From Ficedula albicollis (taxonomy: Eukaryota; Chordata; Aves; Passeriformes; Muscicapidae), in assembly GCF_000247815.1 (NCBI RefSeq), contig NC_021671.1, positions 25,127,338 to 25,191,337 of the forward strand: a stretch of DNA of 64,000 nt, written 5' to 3'. Under the pieces are notes generated by a model, which saw only the letters and a list, made by a program, of their open reading frames with translations, searched no databases and was not told where the DNA came from. A program made the translations under genes and the position numbers. This document shows positions 11,101-23,297 of the stretch, in pieces. How positions within the stretch are numbered: the first letter of the stretch is position 1; every line of letters begins with the position of its first letter.

Positions 11101-14100
11101 GATCCTCTAAGAGCAGTAATGAAGCAATTAATCCATGCTACCCTTCCTCTCATGGAGGATAGGCCTGTCTCACTTGCAGCTATTGCAACACATTAAAAAA
11201 CTGAACAAACTGCTTCATAATGTTGGATTTTAATTTCTTAGGTGTTTGCAAAGAGGAGAATGATGATGTCCTAAACATAACCTACAGCCAGATTTTGTGA
11301 AATGGCAGTGTTCTGGGAGGAAGCCAGAATTAATGCCAGGTGATCTGTATCAAAAAAAGGATCTCCTTTCATCCAGCATCATTTGCTGTGGCACCATACT
11401 CAACAAGAAGAGCATTTGCTGTGATGTAGACTGGAAGACAGCTTTCATTGTCACACAGGATACAGTGCTCTCTTTCCCTCAACTCTTCCTTAGAGGTAAA
11501 TATTAAAATACTTCTTTAAAATAATTTACAACCAGTAGAAATAAAAGCTTATTCTCAACCATTTCTATCTCAGCATCCATGTTGTGAAGAGAAGGGGAAA
11601 AATACACTTTCTAGAAAATGCAGATGAAAATATAATGTTTAATGTATCTTCACCATCACGTACCCATGATGACAATCAGAGTATTACATCCACTTACAAG
11701 GTATTGCTCCAGATTTTGGCTACTCCCCTATGAGGAAACTGCATTAGGAAAAATCTAGAGATCAGTGGAAATGGCAAATGCCTTTGAAAAAGCCATCTGT
11801 TAAGTAAAATTGGAGGAATTAGATTCAAACAAACTTGAAAAATAAACTAATAGCTTCAGGTACAAAACCTTGTTATAAACAAGCTTTGTGATCAATTTGC
11901 ATTCACGTTCCATGCAAAAAGAATGAAGTTTAGTGCAAGAGGAGTGCCTCTTCATGGCAAGAGAGGAGCTTTGGTTATACACAGGAGGACATATCATAGC
12001 TGTAAGGATTGTGACACAGTGGAACTGTTCTCTCACAGTAGTTCTGGAGAGTCTTTGATTTGCTTTAATACTTTTAACAAACACCCAGCCAGGATGAACT
12101 GTATAGCCCAGAAACACCTCAGCACAAGGAGTTCAACTCTGCTTGTCTCTGCTGGCACTACTTTTCTCTGAGTTTGTAGGACTTTTTCCTGATGAAAAAA
12201 AATACATAATTTGAAAATCTCTGTGTGATCAGGCATGAATGAAGTCATTCCTGTGTCCCATGATCTAGAGTATTAAATGCTGTTTATTTGAGTTCAAAGA
12301 GGAAACACATGGTTTAACTTGGATGTATCTTGGATGTTAGTCTAGGAAGTCAAGTGAGAACAGCCACAAGTGAGTATCATACACAGCCTGTGTTAACCTG
12401 GGAAGATAGCTAATTAGTGATGACTTTCTTGTAATCACAGGTAATTTTTGTCATACAATTACACTGCAAAGCAAAGCTGCATCAACCAGTGAATGTGTAC
12501 AGTTCATCATATCCCTTACCACTGGAGCTAGAGAAAATACTGTGATGGAGCAGCATCTCTCCCACTGCACACCAGAGCTGCTCTGTTAAAACAAACTGAC
12601 TGTCCTTTGAAGACCTAAATAAATACAGAAGAGGAATTCTACCAGTGAGGCCCATCTGAACTGTGCTGTTTTGAAAGATGGGCACTTCAGCTTTCTCTGT
12701 ATAAGTGAAGAATGCTCTGCCTTCTCAGGCTTGTGTTAGTGCCAGTTCTACTACTGAGCTCCTCTATCCCTGCAGCAATTTCTAACAGGGCTCAACTATT
12801 CTTACTACTCACTGACACTGTCTTTTCTCCCTTCCATCCTCCACTCCCTGTCCCTTTTACCTGAGCAGAATATGTTGCTTGTATCCTGGTTAATAAGTTC
12901 CACTCCAAGAACTGCTCTCTGTCTAATAAGGAATGGGACACATCCTTCAGTGACTATGTTACAGAAGCCAAGAGGACAAAAATAATGCTGACCAAAATGT
13001 AATTGCACAGGATAGAACAACATGTATAGAAGATTAGTACAGTATGGCACAAAGAAAGTTTGCATCAAAGACATTGAGAATATACTTAAAGAAAAAGATA
13101 AAAAAGACAACTTACAAAATTGTAAAAGGTTACTGTCTTAACTGTACCTGGAAATATGAAGCAGCAGATCAAACTGCACTATCATAACACTGCTCAGCCT
13201 ATGTGAGAAATCACAGTTTTGAAACCTCTCCAAGATTTTTCTGGAGTTGTAAGTAGTCAGATACTCTCTGAAATCCACAATATCATCTTGCTTTTACTAA
13301 AAACAGTGAGCATTTAAAAGGCAATTGGTTCCTTCTCTATTTTTGTAAAGCATTATTGTTTGCAATGGTATATAATTATTGCTCTAAACCAACTTTGTCA
13401 CATATACAATTAGAGCAGAAATAGTACTTGTGTCATTACCAAGCTGAAGATGAGAGACTTCTGCTGAGAGTTTTATGATAGCACATTTCCTCCCTACACC
13501 ATGGAAAGTTTTCAGATCCTCCTCTAACCACTGTTCATCTGTAAACACTACCTTAGACTGGATTCAACCCAAAACCTAAATTGTCTGGATGCAGCTACTT
13601 TTCCTACATCTCAAGGAAACATTTTGTGGTTTGTCACTTGGGACGTAATGCATAATTACATGTGGGACTCTAGTGCTGCCTATTATTAAGCCTCTGTTCC
13701 AAGCTGTTTATCATATTGCCAAATCAAATTAACAATTTAGGCTTACATTTTCCATGGTAGCTGTCTGCTCCAGACTGATTTTTATTTCCAAGAGGGAAAG
13801 AAGAAGAAGAAAAAAAGTCCAAGGTAAACACATTGCTCTGTGAGCAGTAAAATACTGAAATATTGTGGTTTGCATCCTCTGACCCTTTGTAAGCATTGAA
13901 TGAATACTGATAATTTTTACCTTACCTGCATTAAGAATGTCTCTCTTCTGAACAGATGGTTTTATGAAACTTGTAGTAGCTTGATACCTCTGAGGCTACT
14001 ACCCTCTTGTGGAATTGCTTAAACAAATAAAGTCCTACAGGAGCTATAGCAGAATGGAGGGCTGCCTGATATGCACATCAGTCCACACGTTCTTTCCTTT

Positions 14101-15624
14101 ATGAAAGAAGGTTAAAAATGTGGGTGGATCACACTTCTCAAAAATCCTGCTAGATATAGCCACCCACACCCCAAGGAAAGTGAGAGGGATATTTTGCTTC
14201 CCAGTCATGCAGAGAATAAGAGTCTGAAACTGGATAAGCAGCCCACAGGAAGGCTGAGAGTGAGGAAGAGCAGCTTCTCTAGGCACGGAGCACAGTCTGT
14301 TCGGACAAAGAATGAAGTCAAAGAATCAGACCAGGAACACCCAAGGGAACTAAGGAAAAGGAAGGCTGACAGTTGGGACAGATTTAATCAAGGGCAGCAT
14401 CCTAAAATGCATTCACAAAAACCTGATTAAGATTACATAACTTTCAAGTCTAGCACATCCCATTTTTAAGTCCTTGACTTTGTAAACTACTCCAAATGTA
14501 GTATTTTTAGATGTGTTTTAATTTATACACCTGAAAATAGGCCATCTTAGTAATTTGGGCCTTGTAATACTGAGCTGACCCCAAAAACTTTAAAATTCTG
14601 TGTGCAAAATCCAGGCCCTGATGAAGATGGTGCATGTGGTACAACATCAAACCGAAAAAGCTCTAGTTTTGCAATGATAAACAAATTCAAAATGTAGGCA
14701 ATTCTTAGTGAGTGACACCTGGACTTTGGACTGGAGATTGCTTGTGTTTAGCAGTTTTTACCCAAAAAAGGCTGTTTATTCACTTCACATTTGCCAGTTG
14801 TTACCAAAAAGCCTTAGAAGTCATCATAAGAGGTGAGAAATTAATAAACTCTCTTTCCCATGCCATGACTCAATTCTTTAGGCACTGATTTAAATGATTC
14901 TTCTCTTTTTGAGTACTTCTAGCCTAACTAAATTTGAAATTTGAATTTTATATTGAAGAGTCTTAGCTCTCTCCACTTTCTTTTTCCTCTCTTTCTTCCT
15001 TTAGCCCAGAAAAGTCTAGCATGTAACTTTATTTCATAGTAAAGGTGAATTTCTAAGAAATGTTTATCAGTCTTTCAAATGTTATCATGTTATGTGGGAA
15101 AAGGTGGATGCTGTTAAAATTGCTGATTTTACAAGGGAAATAGCCACAATCTATATGCATTGTGAGTAGCCTGATCTTTTAACTGTGTTTTAAATTACCC
15201 AATTAGGAAGAAATATTTGTAGAACCTGCAGCTTAGGGGTGATTCTTCCTGGTTTTGGATCCAATGGCACTTGTGCGGGACTGCTGTTCACGAGAACTGT
15301 TGTGCCAGGCATGCTCTCACATAAAAAGAGCTTCAAAGTCAAAAACCAAATTTAAAGCAGTTTCCATATTAAACAAGAGATTTTGGGGTTCTATTGCTGT
15401 ACTTAAATGTAAACGAATTCTTTTTCAGTTCTGACACCAGCTGTCATAAATCAAGACTGTCCAGTCATCTTCTGTTAATGTGGTTAAGATGATACATCTC
15501 TGTTTTTCTTAGAGCTGACTGATTCAGAGCTAATGGTTACTCTCTTTGCAGAGAGTCCTCAGGTTCCCCATAGAGGTCCTTATGTCTCTCTTCTGTCACT
15601 TCAGGGCCAGCTGTTAGATCAGAC
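8148..15624. other. long unique AT-rich stretch, no gene seen
   Basis: About 7.5 kb of AT-rich DNA with scattered poly-A and poly-T runs. Open frames reach 105 codons at most (11800-12117, minus) and none is recognised. A 78-codon frame at 14194-14430 (plus) is rich in Lys, Arg, Ser and Gln, without a known motif. I see no clear CR1 tail or LTR end. Ancient repeats or conserved non-coding elements could be present but cannot be told by eye. Confidence 0.5.
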
Positions 15625-16085
15625 CAGGTTTATCACAGCATCACCAAGTCAGGTATTGGAAAACTTCCAAAGACAGGCTTCCAACCTCCCTGGCAGTCTG
15701 TTCCACTGCCTGCCTGTTGTATTAGCACAAATAGTTCTCCTTACATGCATTGAGAACCTCTCTTATTGCAGCTTATTTCTGTTGCCTGTTGTCTCTCTGA
15801 AGGACCTGACTACCTCTTCTTTGTCCTCTCCCTTGTAGGCACCAGAGTGGCTGTGAGGTGCCTCCAAAATCATCTCTCTACCAGGCTGGACAAGTCTCTC
15901 TGCCCCAGTCCCTACTCACAGGGCAGCACTCCAGCCCTCCTCATGCTGGTGGCCTCTGCTTGAGCTTGCTCCAGTTTGCTGATGCCTCTGCTGAAGTGGG
16001 GACACAAAAGTGCATGCAATGCTCTAGGGCGTCTGTGAAGTACCAGGTGGGGTGGTCCAGCATTTCCCTTGAGTTAGGTTACTTG
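15625..16085 (-). mobile_element. CR1 LINE fragment, antisense, old
   Basis: The plus strand reads as the complement of the CR1 3' region in the right order. It has TTGGAAAACTTCCAAAGACA, CCCTGGCAGTCTGTTCC, a poorly kept CCTGTTGTCTCTC block, TCTCTACCAGGCTGGACAAG, TCACAGGGCAGCACTCCAGC, GAGCTTGCTCCAGTTTGCTG and GAAGTGGGGACACAAAAGTG. The sense strand is minus. The sequence is well diverged with no intact frame, and both ends are approximate. Plus-strand frames of 65-101 codons across it are artefacts of the element. Confidence 0.8.
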
Positions 16086-19033
16086 GCAAGGGGAAATACT
16101 ATGAAAACCCAAGAATAAGATTTCTGTTAATAAAAGAGAGGAAGAATTTACGTATTTTGTTTTATTCCTTTCATTGTTTCGCTTTTTTTTCTAACTGTTT
16201 CTATCCTCCTATCCTCCTATGATTACACTGCATGGACTTCACAATGATGATATGTACAAAACTAAAACGTCTTCTGTATGTTGAAGATTGCCTGCTTCAC
16301 TGCAGTACAATTCCAGTACATAATCAATATTTGTAGTCATCTTCCCATGTCAATGTTATTGACATTCTGCTGAACAGTATTCTCATCCTGTAATTTTCCT
16401 TTGAGAAGTCAAATCCTCCATACCATCTTTTTTGTTAATGGTTTCTATAGGGACACCACAGGAGAATATTCCAATTCTAGTTATGTTATAGTGGTGAGGC
16501 ATAGAAAGATTTGACTGAAGATATTGGCATATTCATTTCAAACTTCAAAACCTATCCAGTGTATGTAAAGAATGCAAGCATATGGGAATGTTTACAACCT
16601 GCTATTCTGAATTTAAAATTAAAACAAGCTAGGCTCTGTGCCACTGTCACATATTCCTTATGTATATTCCTTACCTTATGTACTTTTAAATGCACTATGA
16701 ATAAAAGCATAGAACACAGCTGCATTATTTCTGTACAGTTTGGTTTTGTAAGCTCTACTGAGGAGCAGAAGATGACTTTGTGTGTGCCAAAAAGATGCCA
16801 TTTGGTGGCTTACAGGTCAAAGTAAAGCTTATTGTCAAAGTAAAATCAAAATTATAACTGGTGCTTAATCTTCCTGTTAGGCTTTCATTTCCAGCAGTTT
16901 TATACCTTTCAGTGGAAATGTTTGCCAAGTTAAATGAAGGCAGATTCAGGTGTTTTACAGGTTCTGAGTTCAGAAATGGTCACAGCACAGCAGTATGAAA
17001 TAATGAACACAGATGGGACAGCCAGCAGCAAGTGTCATTTCACACCACATAACTGATGAAAAAGCAAAAGCTCTTAAAGGTTCCAGCTCCACTCTTCTGT
17101 CAATTAACTAACACTGCTAAAAGGAAGGGGGAAGAAATAGTATATGTAGAAAAAGTATTAGGCAAATTTAGAAATCAGACCTGTATAAACATAGATGAAA
17201 TTTAGAAAGTTTCTAAACACAGAAATTGAGGTATACATATATTTATTCCTATACTAAGTATAGATATATGTATAAAATGTTGAAAATGCAGATATGGAAA
17301 AATACATATGAATATGCACATTGGAAGACTCCAACATTAACTAACTTGTTTTTGTCTTTGAAAGTAAATATGTCCACCATAAAAGTGAAAAAATATATGA
17401 GGGTAATCCAAGAGTAAATTATGAAACCTACACCTCCTTCTTTGCATTCCCAGAATTACAAAAATTAAATCTATGTATCCTCATAAAAAAATCAGGGGTA
17501 GCCATTCTTTAGAGGAAGATAGGAATTTTAGCTGGAGAAATAGCTTTTCATTCCTGATTACAGTGTTGATATTGTAGCTGTTGAAAGCTTATTCCTGTTG
17601 TTCTCTAGAACAAAACTTTCCTTGCTCTTGGAGATAAAACTTTCTCTTCAATTCTTCCTATTTATCCTTCTCATCAAGATAATATAGCCCTTTTTGATGT
17701 TTCCTCATAGAATATGCACAACCTCTACTCCTCTTGCTGCACATTCACTTATTTATTTTTGTTTATTTTTGCCTGAATTAATGTTACAAACTGCCTGAGT
17801 TTGGAGTACATCATTTATTCACCTCTTCTGACACCATATTTTGATTATTTCTGGTGTAAATGCTTCTCCATCACTTATTTTAATTGAATATGAATTTCCT
17901 TTTTTTTCCTTGTTCCAAGAAGAAACCAATCTTAGCTCTTTTTATGACATATTACACTTAAGCAGGCCTTCTTTCTGAGATGCATTATTGTGGTTTTGTT
18001 TATAGCACATTTGACTTGCAACTGTATTATTTTATTACCTTGTTTTGCTGGCATTCCCCACAATACCTCATAATATTGAATAGAGGTAACACTGTCAATT
18101 TATGTTCCCAAAATCACTTACTTTCATAATAAAAAATATTAAAGACAATCAGTTGAATGAGCTAATATATTAACATTTCTTTACACTAAGTGGGCTTCTG
18201 GGGTTTGTTTTCTTTTTTAAATGTTTTTCTTTTAAACAGTTTTTAATTTCTGAGTTGTCATCATCTCTTTCCACATTGGTTTTGAATAAATGCAAAGGAG
18301 TTTCAGACAAAAAAAGTTTTTGCAAAACCTCTTCAATTATAGCAAATAGATTACTGGGGGTTTTAGTTCTTCCCTTCTTGGGAAGAGTTAATCACAAAAT
18401 TTTAAGCCGCAATCTTCTCTTGCTCTGATATAATTTAAAATCAGTAGTGTTGAAATACATGACTCTGGTTACTTTTAATCCACTCTTATCAGATTCATGA
18501 TTTCATAGAAAGCTGTGGTTGAACATACGTATTGCTCGACTTTGACACTATTTATGAGCCTGTATTAGGAAACCATATGAATGAAGTAGCTTCAAATTAC
18601 TAAAAACTTTGAAATACAGTAATGTTGTAATTTTGTACCCACCTTGCACTTGCATATTTGAAATAATTTTTGTTTAGGCCAGAGGACTGCTTAATCTTTT
18701 TTCTTCTGGTTGTTCTTCTGTCTCCCCAGTTGCAATATCATCTTTAAATAGATCTACTGAGAAGCTACTTTGACATTGCTAATTTTGGAATAAAGAAACA
18801 GCATGAGTTAAGAAATCTAGTGAAATACTGACTGTTTCTGAGGATGCACTCTTGAGGAGAGCATCTGGCATAAAATATTAGTTCAAAAATCATAGCATCA
18901 TCTGTGGCATTGAATGTAGAGAAATGCTGGTGAATTTCGTGTAGAAAGGCTGAAGTGAGGGTGGTTCACATTAGTAAGAAACAAAAGGAGATGATCATAA
19001 CGTACCTAACAGTGAACTACATGTTAAGTTTTC
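16086..19033. other. unique AT-rich DNA, no gene seen
   Basis: Very AT-rich with many T runs. The longest frame is 104 codons (16511-16825, plus) and is unrecognised. A TATA/TACA-rich patch lies near 17226-17290. Confidence 0.5.
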
Positions 19034-19304
19034 TGTGGTTAGCTAGAAAGTCGCACGGAAGATCTCGCGATGTACGAGGAGATAGGGCCCCATCCTCTCC
19101 ATGACGTTAGCCAATTATGTTGTATTGAGTAGCTGTAAGGAAGTTACGCAAGCAAACCGTGGTTACTTAAACCACTGCAACCGGAAGTAAATTGCATTTT
19201 GCCATCCACCGCATCGGTGTCGTGTGCATTGTGCCCGGCAAGCGTGTTTGTGCGCCGTGGTCTCTCCGCGGAACCAGGTCGCCACGCCTACCCGCTAGGC
19301 AACA
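19034..19304 (+). mobile_element. solo LTR, alpharetrovirus-like (class II ERV)
   Basis: A 271-bp element begins TGTGGTTAGC and ends GCTAGGCAACA, flanked by a perfect 6-bp direct repeat GTTTTC at 19028-19033 and 19305-19310. TG/CA ends plus a 6-bp target-site duplication fit class II retroviruses. The inner part has a TATA-like TTACTTAA (19163-19170), a poly(A)-signal-like AGTAAA (19186-19191), then GCATTTTGCCATCCACCGCA and CGGTGTCGTG. This resembles the R-U5 region of avian leukosis-type LTRs. It is CpG-rich against AT-rich flanks, which suggests limited decay. No internal region adjoins it, so it is a solo LTR formed by recombination. Confidence 0.85.
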
Positions 19305-19832
19305 GTTTTCTGACATTAACAATCTAGAGCACTGTTTGAAATTAGAAGCAATGGCATGCTGCAAAGGTATCTTTATACTGTGGGAAAATGTTTAAAATAC
19401 TTTCAAATACTCTTGCCAAAAAACTAAGAGATGAGAAATACAACGAGTCATAATAAGCAATCCTTATGTGCCAGTGGGTGGAAGCAGTCATTTCACAGTC
19501 CTTTTGTCTCCTTCCCTGCAATGCAGGTGTTAATGTCAAAGGAGTCACAGTGAGAAAGTTTACAGCAGACATTCTCCAAAGTATTCCAGAGTCTGAGGGG
19601 GTTCGCCATGAAATTTGTGTGTTTTGTTTGTGTATGTAAACTAAAGGACTTTAAACCAGAAATCAGAATAAAGCAAGCCCATTTCATAGGTTAGAGGCTC
19701 AGATTTTGTTTTATCCAGCAGATTTTGAGTCCTATTAAGTAAAATGGAACATTTTCAAAAATAAAGATATGTCATGTTTACATCCGGGTGACAGTATTAT
19801 TCTGAGAGGCAGAAAACATGAGTTTAACTGTC
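19305..19832. other. unique DNA, no gene seen
   Basis: AT-rich, with short overlapping frames of 64-76 codons on the minus strand and nothing recognised. The target-site copy GTTTTC of the solo LTR occupies the first 6 bases. Confidence 0.5.
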
Positions 19833-19970
19833 CTTTGAGAAGGAGAGTGAGTAGATTTATGTATGTAACTAACTGAACAAGCACCCTGTTGTTTGACTAT
19901 ACTTTGAGAAGGAGAGTGAGTAGATTTATGTATGCAACTAACTGAACAAGCACTCTGTTGTTTGACTATA
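19833..19970. repeat. two-copy tandem duplication, 79-bp unit
   Basis: Copies begin CTTTGAGAAGGAGAGTGAG at 19833 and 19912. The second copy, about 59 bp long, is truncated by the adjoining CR1-like sequence. The two copies differ by only a few bases. Confidence 0.88.
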
Positions 19971-20118
19971 GAAACAGACTTCCTAGAGGGGTGTGGATAC
20001 CCCAAGCTGACAGAGTTTAAGGGGCATTCAGATATTGCACTTAATAACGTGCTTTAGCATTTTCCCAGGCAGTTGGACTAGATTGTCATTGTATGTCACT
20101 TCCAGCTGGAACTATTTT
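19971..20118 (+). mobile_element. CR1 LINE 3' fragment, diverged
   Basis: It contains ACTTCCTAGAGGGGTGTGGA, AGTTTAAGGGGCATTCAGA, TTAATAACGTGCTTTAGC, GGCAGTTGGACTAGATTGTC and CACTTCCAGCTGGAACTATT. These match the order of a CR1 3'UTR subfamily that ends in a GTTGGACTAGATGATC-like block. It is 5'-truncated and has no coding. Confidence 0.8.
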
Positions 20119-21274
20119 ACTCTTTTCAGCAGTAGGTATTTCCAAAGTAACTTCCATATTTAATCTCTCACTTTGGAAAGTGAAGAGACATTTAGTAGAG
20201 AATTAATTACACTTAAATTTCTATGTAATATCAGAGGTGGGTCCCTCAGGAATTGGTAAAAAAACCCCAGATGAATCAGATGATCGGATTGCCTAGACAG
20301 GCAAACCAAATCAGAAAAAATATTCTTCGTAAATATCTACTAACTGTGAAAAAAATTAAAAATTTCAAAGTCAGATGTAGACAGTAAGCTTATAGACATA
20401 CATATTTGGGAAAGAAAACCCCAGGCCTAGTTCTGGTGTTCTACAGAAATTTAGGCCTGGTCAAATCACCCAACTTCTTGACTCTTCCAGGGTTACCAGA
20501 AGCAGAATTTCAGAAAATGTGGTATACCTTGATATATAAATGATTAGATTAAGTCAGATTAGACTAACTGCTTTCTTGGAGCATACATTTTCTTTGCAGT
20601 AAAAAAGGATCTTTCCACATCTGGAAAAAAACATTGCTTCTGTTCAGGCATCACCTTACTTGGGCTTTTCATGTACAGGGTATGGAGAGCTGAAAGCAAG
20701 GTGTCAATCAGAAACTACAGAAATTCCCTGAGAAGAGGGATAAACAAGGACTCCTGATCCAAAACACAGTGAAACCTATTAAAGTGTTCCTGCTTGACCT
20801 CATTTAGTTCTGGAACTGTTCCCAGATGTGCTGACAGATTTAATCCTGTTTCTACCTCTTCTGATTTTCAGAGACCATTTTTTGTAGTTTTCCTTCTAGT
20901 ATTAATTCAGGCAGAAAACCAGCTCATTTTAATTTTTTTTTTTTTTTTGGCAGAATAGTGTTTGATGTAAATTGAATATTCTATTTGATGTATACATCCA
21001 TAAAAATCCGTGACCTTGTAATTAAAGAGGTTCAGCATAAATAAGCCACTATACAAGACTTTCTGGAGTGTGAACAGGGAAGCTGGAGTTTTATTTTTCT
21101 ACAGACTAGGCTTTAACGGGTTTTGTACAGCAGAATCTCGAGAGCTTGTGAGGAATTCAGCAACTTAATCCTTGAGGCATTTAAAAATATTCAAATTGAC
21201 CCGCTTATTTTTCCGGCATCAGCAAAAGTTCACTGCTTTTTCGCTTGCGCAATTACAACCAAGCAGGCAAGCCG
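20119..21274. other. unique DNA, no gene seen
   Basis: AT-rich to about 21050. From about 21060 to 21274 the composition changes, with scattered CpGs (for example TTTTCGCTTGCGCAATTAC), leading into the duplicated unit. I cannot name the source of this CpG-containing block. Confidence 0.5.
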
Positions 21275-21843
21275 TGTATTAGTCCAGTTGCAATGGAATT
21301 TCTCAGCAAATCCAAGCGACCAAGAAGAGCGACTCTCGCTGCAGCCACGCTCTCACGCTGCCACCATTCGTCACTCACAGCACCAGTAGGCACGGAAGCT
21401 GCAAAGGCAGCACGGATTTGGGTGGAAACAGAGCTCAGTTTGAAGCTGCAACACTCAGAACCTCTTGAAACTTCACATTTAGAAAGATTCATTGCAGGCA
21501 TGGGGGAAAGTACACTCTGGCGAGGTGTCATGGCTCTGTTACCTCACACCCTGTGCCGCGAGGAGCTGCCGCAGTCCCTTTCGCCGTTACCTATTCCAGG
21601 GTGTTGGTGATGGAAATCAGATCGGAGTAGAAAAACCTGTCTTGGAAATAGACAATCCGGGAACAACCGCACCCGGAAATAGCCCGACCTGGAAATAACG
21701 AACCCGGAAGTTAACCTACCCGGAAACAGAGAACCCGGAAATAACACTACCCGGAAATAGCCCTACCCGGAAGTAGAGAACACGGAAGTAGCCATATCCG
21801 GAAGTAACCCTTACCGGAAATAGCCCTACCCGGAAGTGACCAT
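21275..21843. repeat. 569-bp tandem duplication, copy 1
   Basis: Begins TGTATTAGTCCAGTTGCAAT, and the same start recurs at 21844. The left about 350 bp is unique-looking, with open frames on both strands (121 codons plus, 92 codons minus) that I do not recognise. The right part, from about 21657, is a CCGGAAGT/CCGGAAAT array. Copies 1 and 2 are nearly identical over the unique part. Confidence 0.92.
21657..21840 (+). repeat. ETS-motif minisatellite array 1
   Basis: Irregular units of about 12-18 bp are built around ACCCGGAAAT or ACCCGGAAGT. By eye I count four CCGGAAGT, one ACGGAAGT and four CCGGAAAT, all in the same orientation. CCGGAAGT is the textbook ETS-family (GABP/ELK) binding core. 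Several units here show CpG-decay forms (for example CCTGGAAAT) where the second array keeps CCCGG. Confidence 0.85.
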
Positions 21844-22412
21844 TGTATTAGTCCAGTTGCAATGGAATTTCTCAGCAAATCCAAGCGACCAAGAAGAGCG
21901 ACTCTCCCTGCAGCCACGCTCTCACGCTGCCACCATTCGTCACTCACAGCACCAGTAGGCACGGAAGCTGCAAAGGCAGCGCGGATTTGGGTGGAAACAG
22001 AGCTCAGATTGAAGCTGCAACACTCAGAACCTCTTGAAACTTCACATTTAGAAAGATTCATTGCAGGCATGGGGGAAAGTACACTCTGGCGAGGTGTCAT
22101 GGCTCTGTTACCTCACACCCTGTGCCGCGAGGAGCTGCCGCAGTCCCTTTCGCCGTTACCTATTCCAGGGTGTTGGTGATGGAAATCAGATCGGAGTAGA
22201 AAAACCTGTCTTGGAAATAGACAACCCGGGAACAACCCCACCCGGAAATAGCCCGACCCGGAAATAACGAACCCGGAAGTTAACCTACCCGGAAATAGAG
22301 AACCCGGAAATAACCCTACCCGGAAATAGCCCTACCCGGAAGTAGAGAACACGGAAGTAGCCATACCCGGAAATAACCCTTCCCGGAAATAGCCCTACCC
22401 AGAACCCGGAAG
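21844..22412. repeat. 569-bp tandem duplication, copy 2
   Basis: Repeats copy 1 from TGTATTAGTCCAGTTGCAAT onward. Single-base differences include CTCCCTGCAG for CTCGCTGCAG and AGCTCAGATTG for AGCTCAGTTTG. Beyond the duplicated length the motif array continues with extra units to 22476. Confidence 0.92.
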
Positions 22413-22476
22413 TGACCGTACCCGGAAATAACCCTACCCGGAAATAGAGAACCCGGAAGTAACCCTACCCGGTTTT
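22226..22476 (+). repeat. ETS-motif minisatellite array 2 (longer)
   Basis: Same unit as array 1, with about four CCGGAAGT, one ACGGAAGT and nine CCGGAAAT in one orientation. It ends abruptly at CCCTACCCGG, followed by GTTTTTATTTTCAG. Fewer decayed units than array 1 suggest it is the source or the younger copy. Confidence 0.85.
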
Positions 22477-23120
22477 TATTTTCAGCCCATCGTGCCATCA
22501 TCTGCGGCAGTTTGTGCTCCGAGCCAGAGGACTGCGGGATGATGGAAACGATGATTGCACTGTTGGGTAATTGTTCCTCACCTACAAGAGCATCCTCAAC
22601 TAGTTCAGCATTTAAAAGCATATTCCAGTTTGAGTCTTGTTTGTGTTTTGGACACTTTTGTTCCAGATAATACTGACAGTATTTTTTCCAGTGGACCCTG
22701 TGGTTTTTAAAACTCTACAAAGTTTTATTTCTATACAGCACATTGGAAGTTCTGCCTAGGTACAGAAAACAGATTTAGTGAAGCATTAGGGTTTCTTTGG
22801 TAGGAATCTAGAAATGTTTAGAAAGATTGACATTTAAAAGAAAAAAAAAAGTACTTTCCCTGAGAAGATTTGGAATATGCTTTGTGATAGATTGCCTGAC
22901 AAAATCGTTGGAGAGTCTATCAGCCTGTGGATATAATAAAGAAGCAAAAAGGTTTAAAGAAATTTGTGGGTTTTAAAACCAACACATATCCAGAGAAGAA
23001 AAGACCAAATAAAGGCATGAAGAAAAAAAAAAATCACAAAAAAAGCTTAAGATATGTGATAGAGATACGGTCACATAAAATATGTGAATATCTGATTTCC
23101 TTCCTCACACTGAATTTGGA
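22477..23120. other. unique DNA with a possible short exon-like frame
   Basis: After the motif array a pyrimidine-rich TTTTTATTTTCAG (to 22485) resembles a splice acceptor. A 60-codon open frame follows (22488-22667, plus). A 101-codon minus-strand frame (22316-22621) overlaps it and runs into the array. Neither product is recognised. The rest is AT-rich. Confidence 0.3.
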
Positions 23121-23297
23121 TACCTCTTCTGCATAACAGATGTAACTTCACATTTAGCTTCAAGCAGCACATGGAAATTTAGAAGATTCTGAGGAATAGT
23201 GTACTGAGCTACCTCTTCTGCATAACAGATGTAACTTCACATTTAGCTTCAAGCAGCACATGGAAATTTAGAAGACTCTGAGGAATGGTGTACTGAG
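23121..23297. repeat. two-copy tandem duplication, 89-bp unit
   Basis: Copies start TACCTCTTCTGCATAACAG at 23121 and 23210 and differ at about three positions (for example GATTCTG against GACTCTG). Confidence 0.93.

Noticed and set aside
21253..21610. Overlapping 92- and 121-codon frames in the 569-bp unit
   Set aside because: They overlap on opposite strands, match no family I know, and the duplicate copy gives no evidence of selection. They are described only as part of the repeat.
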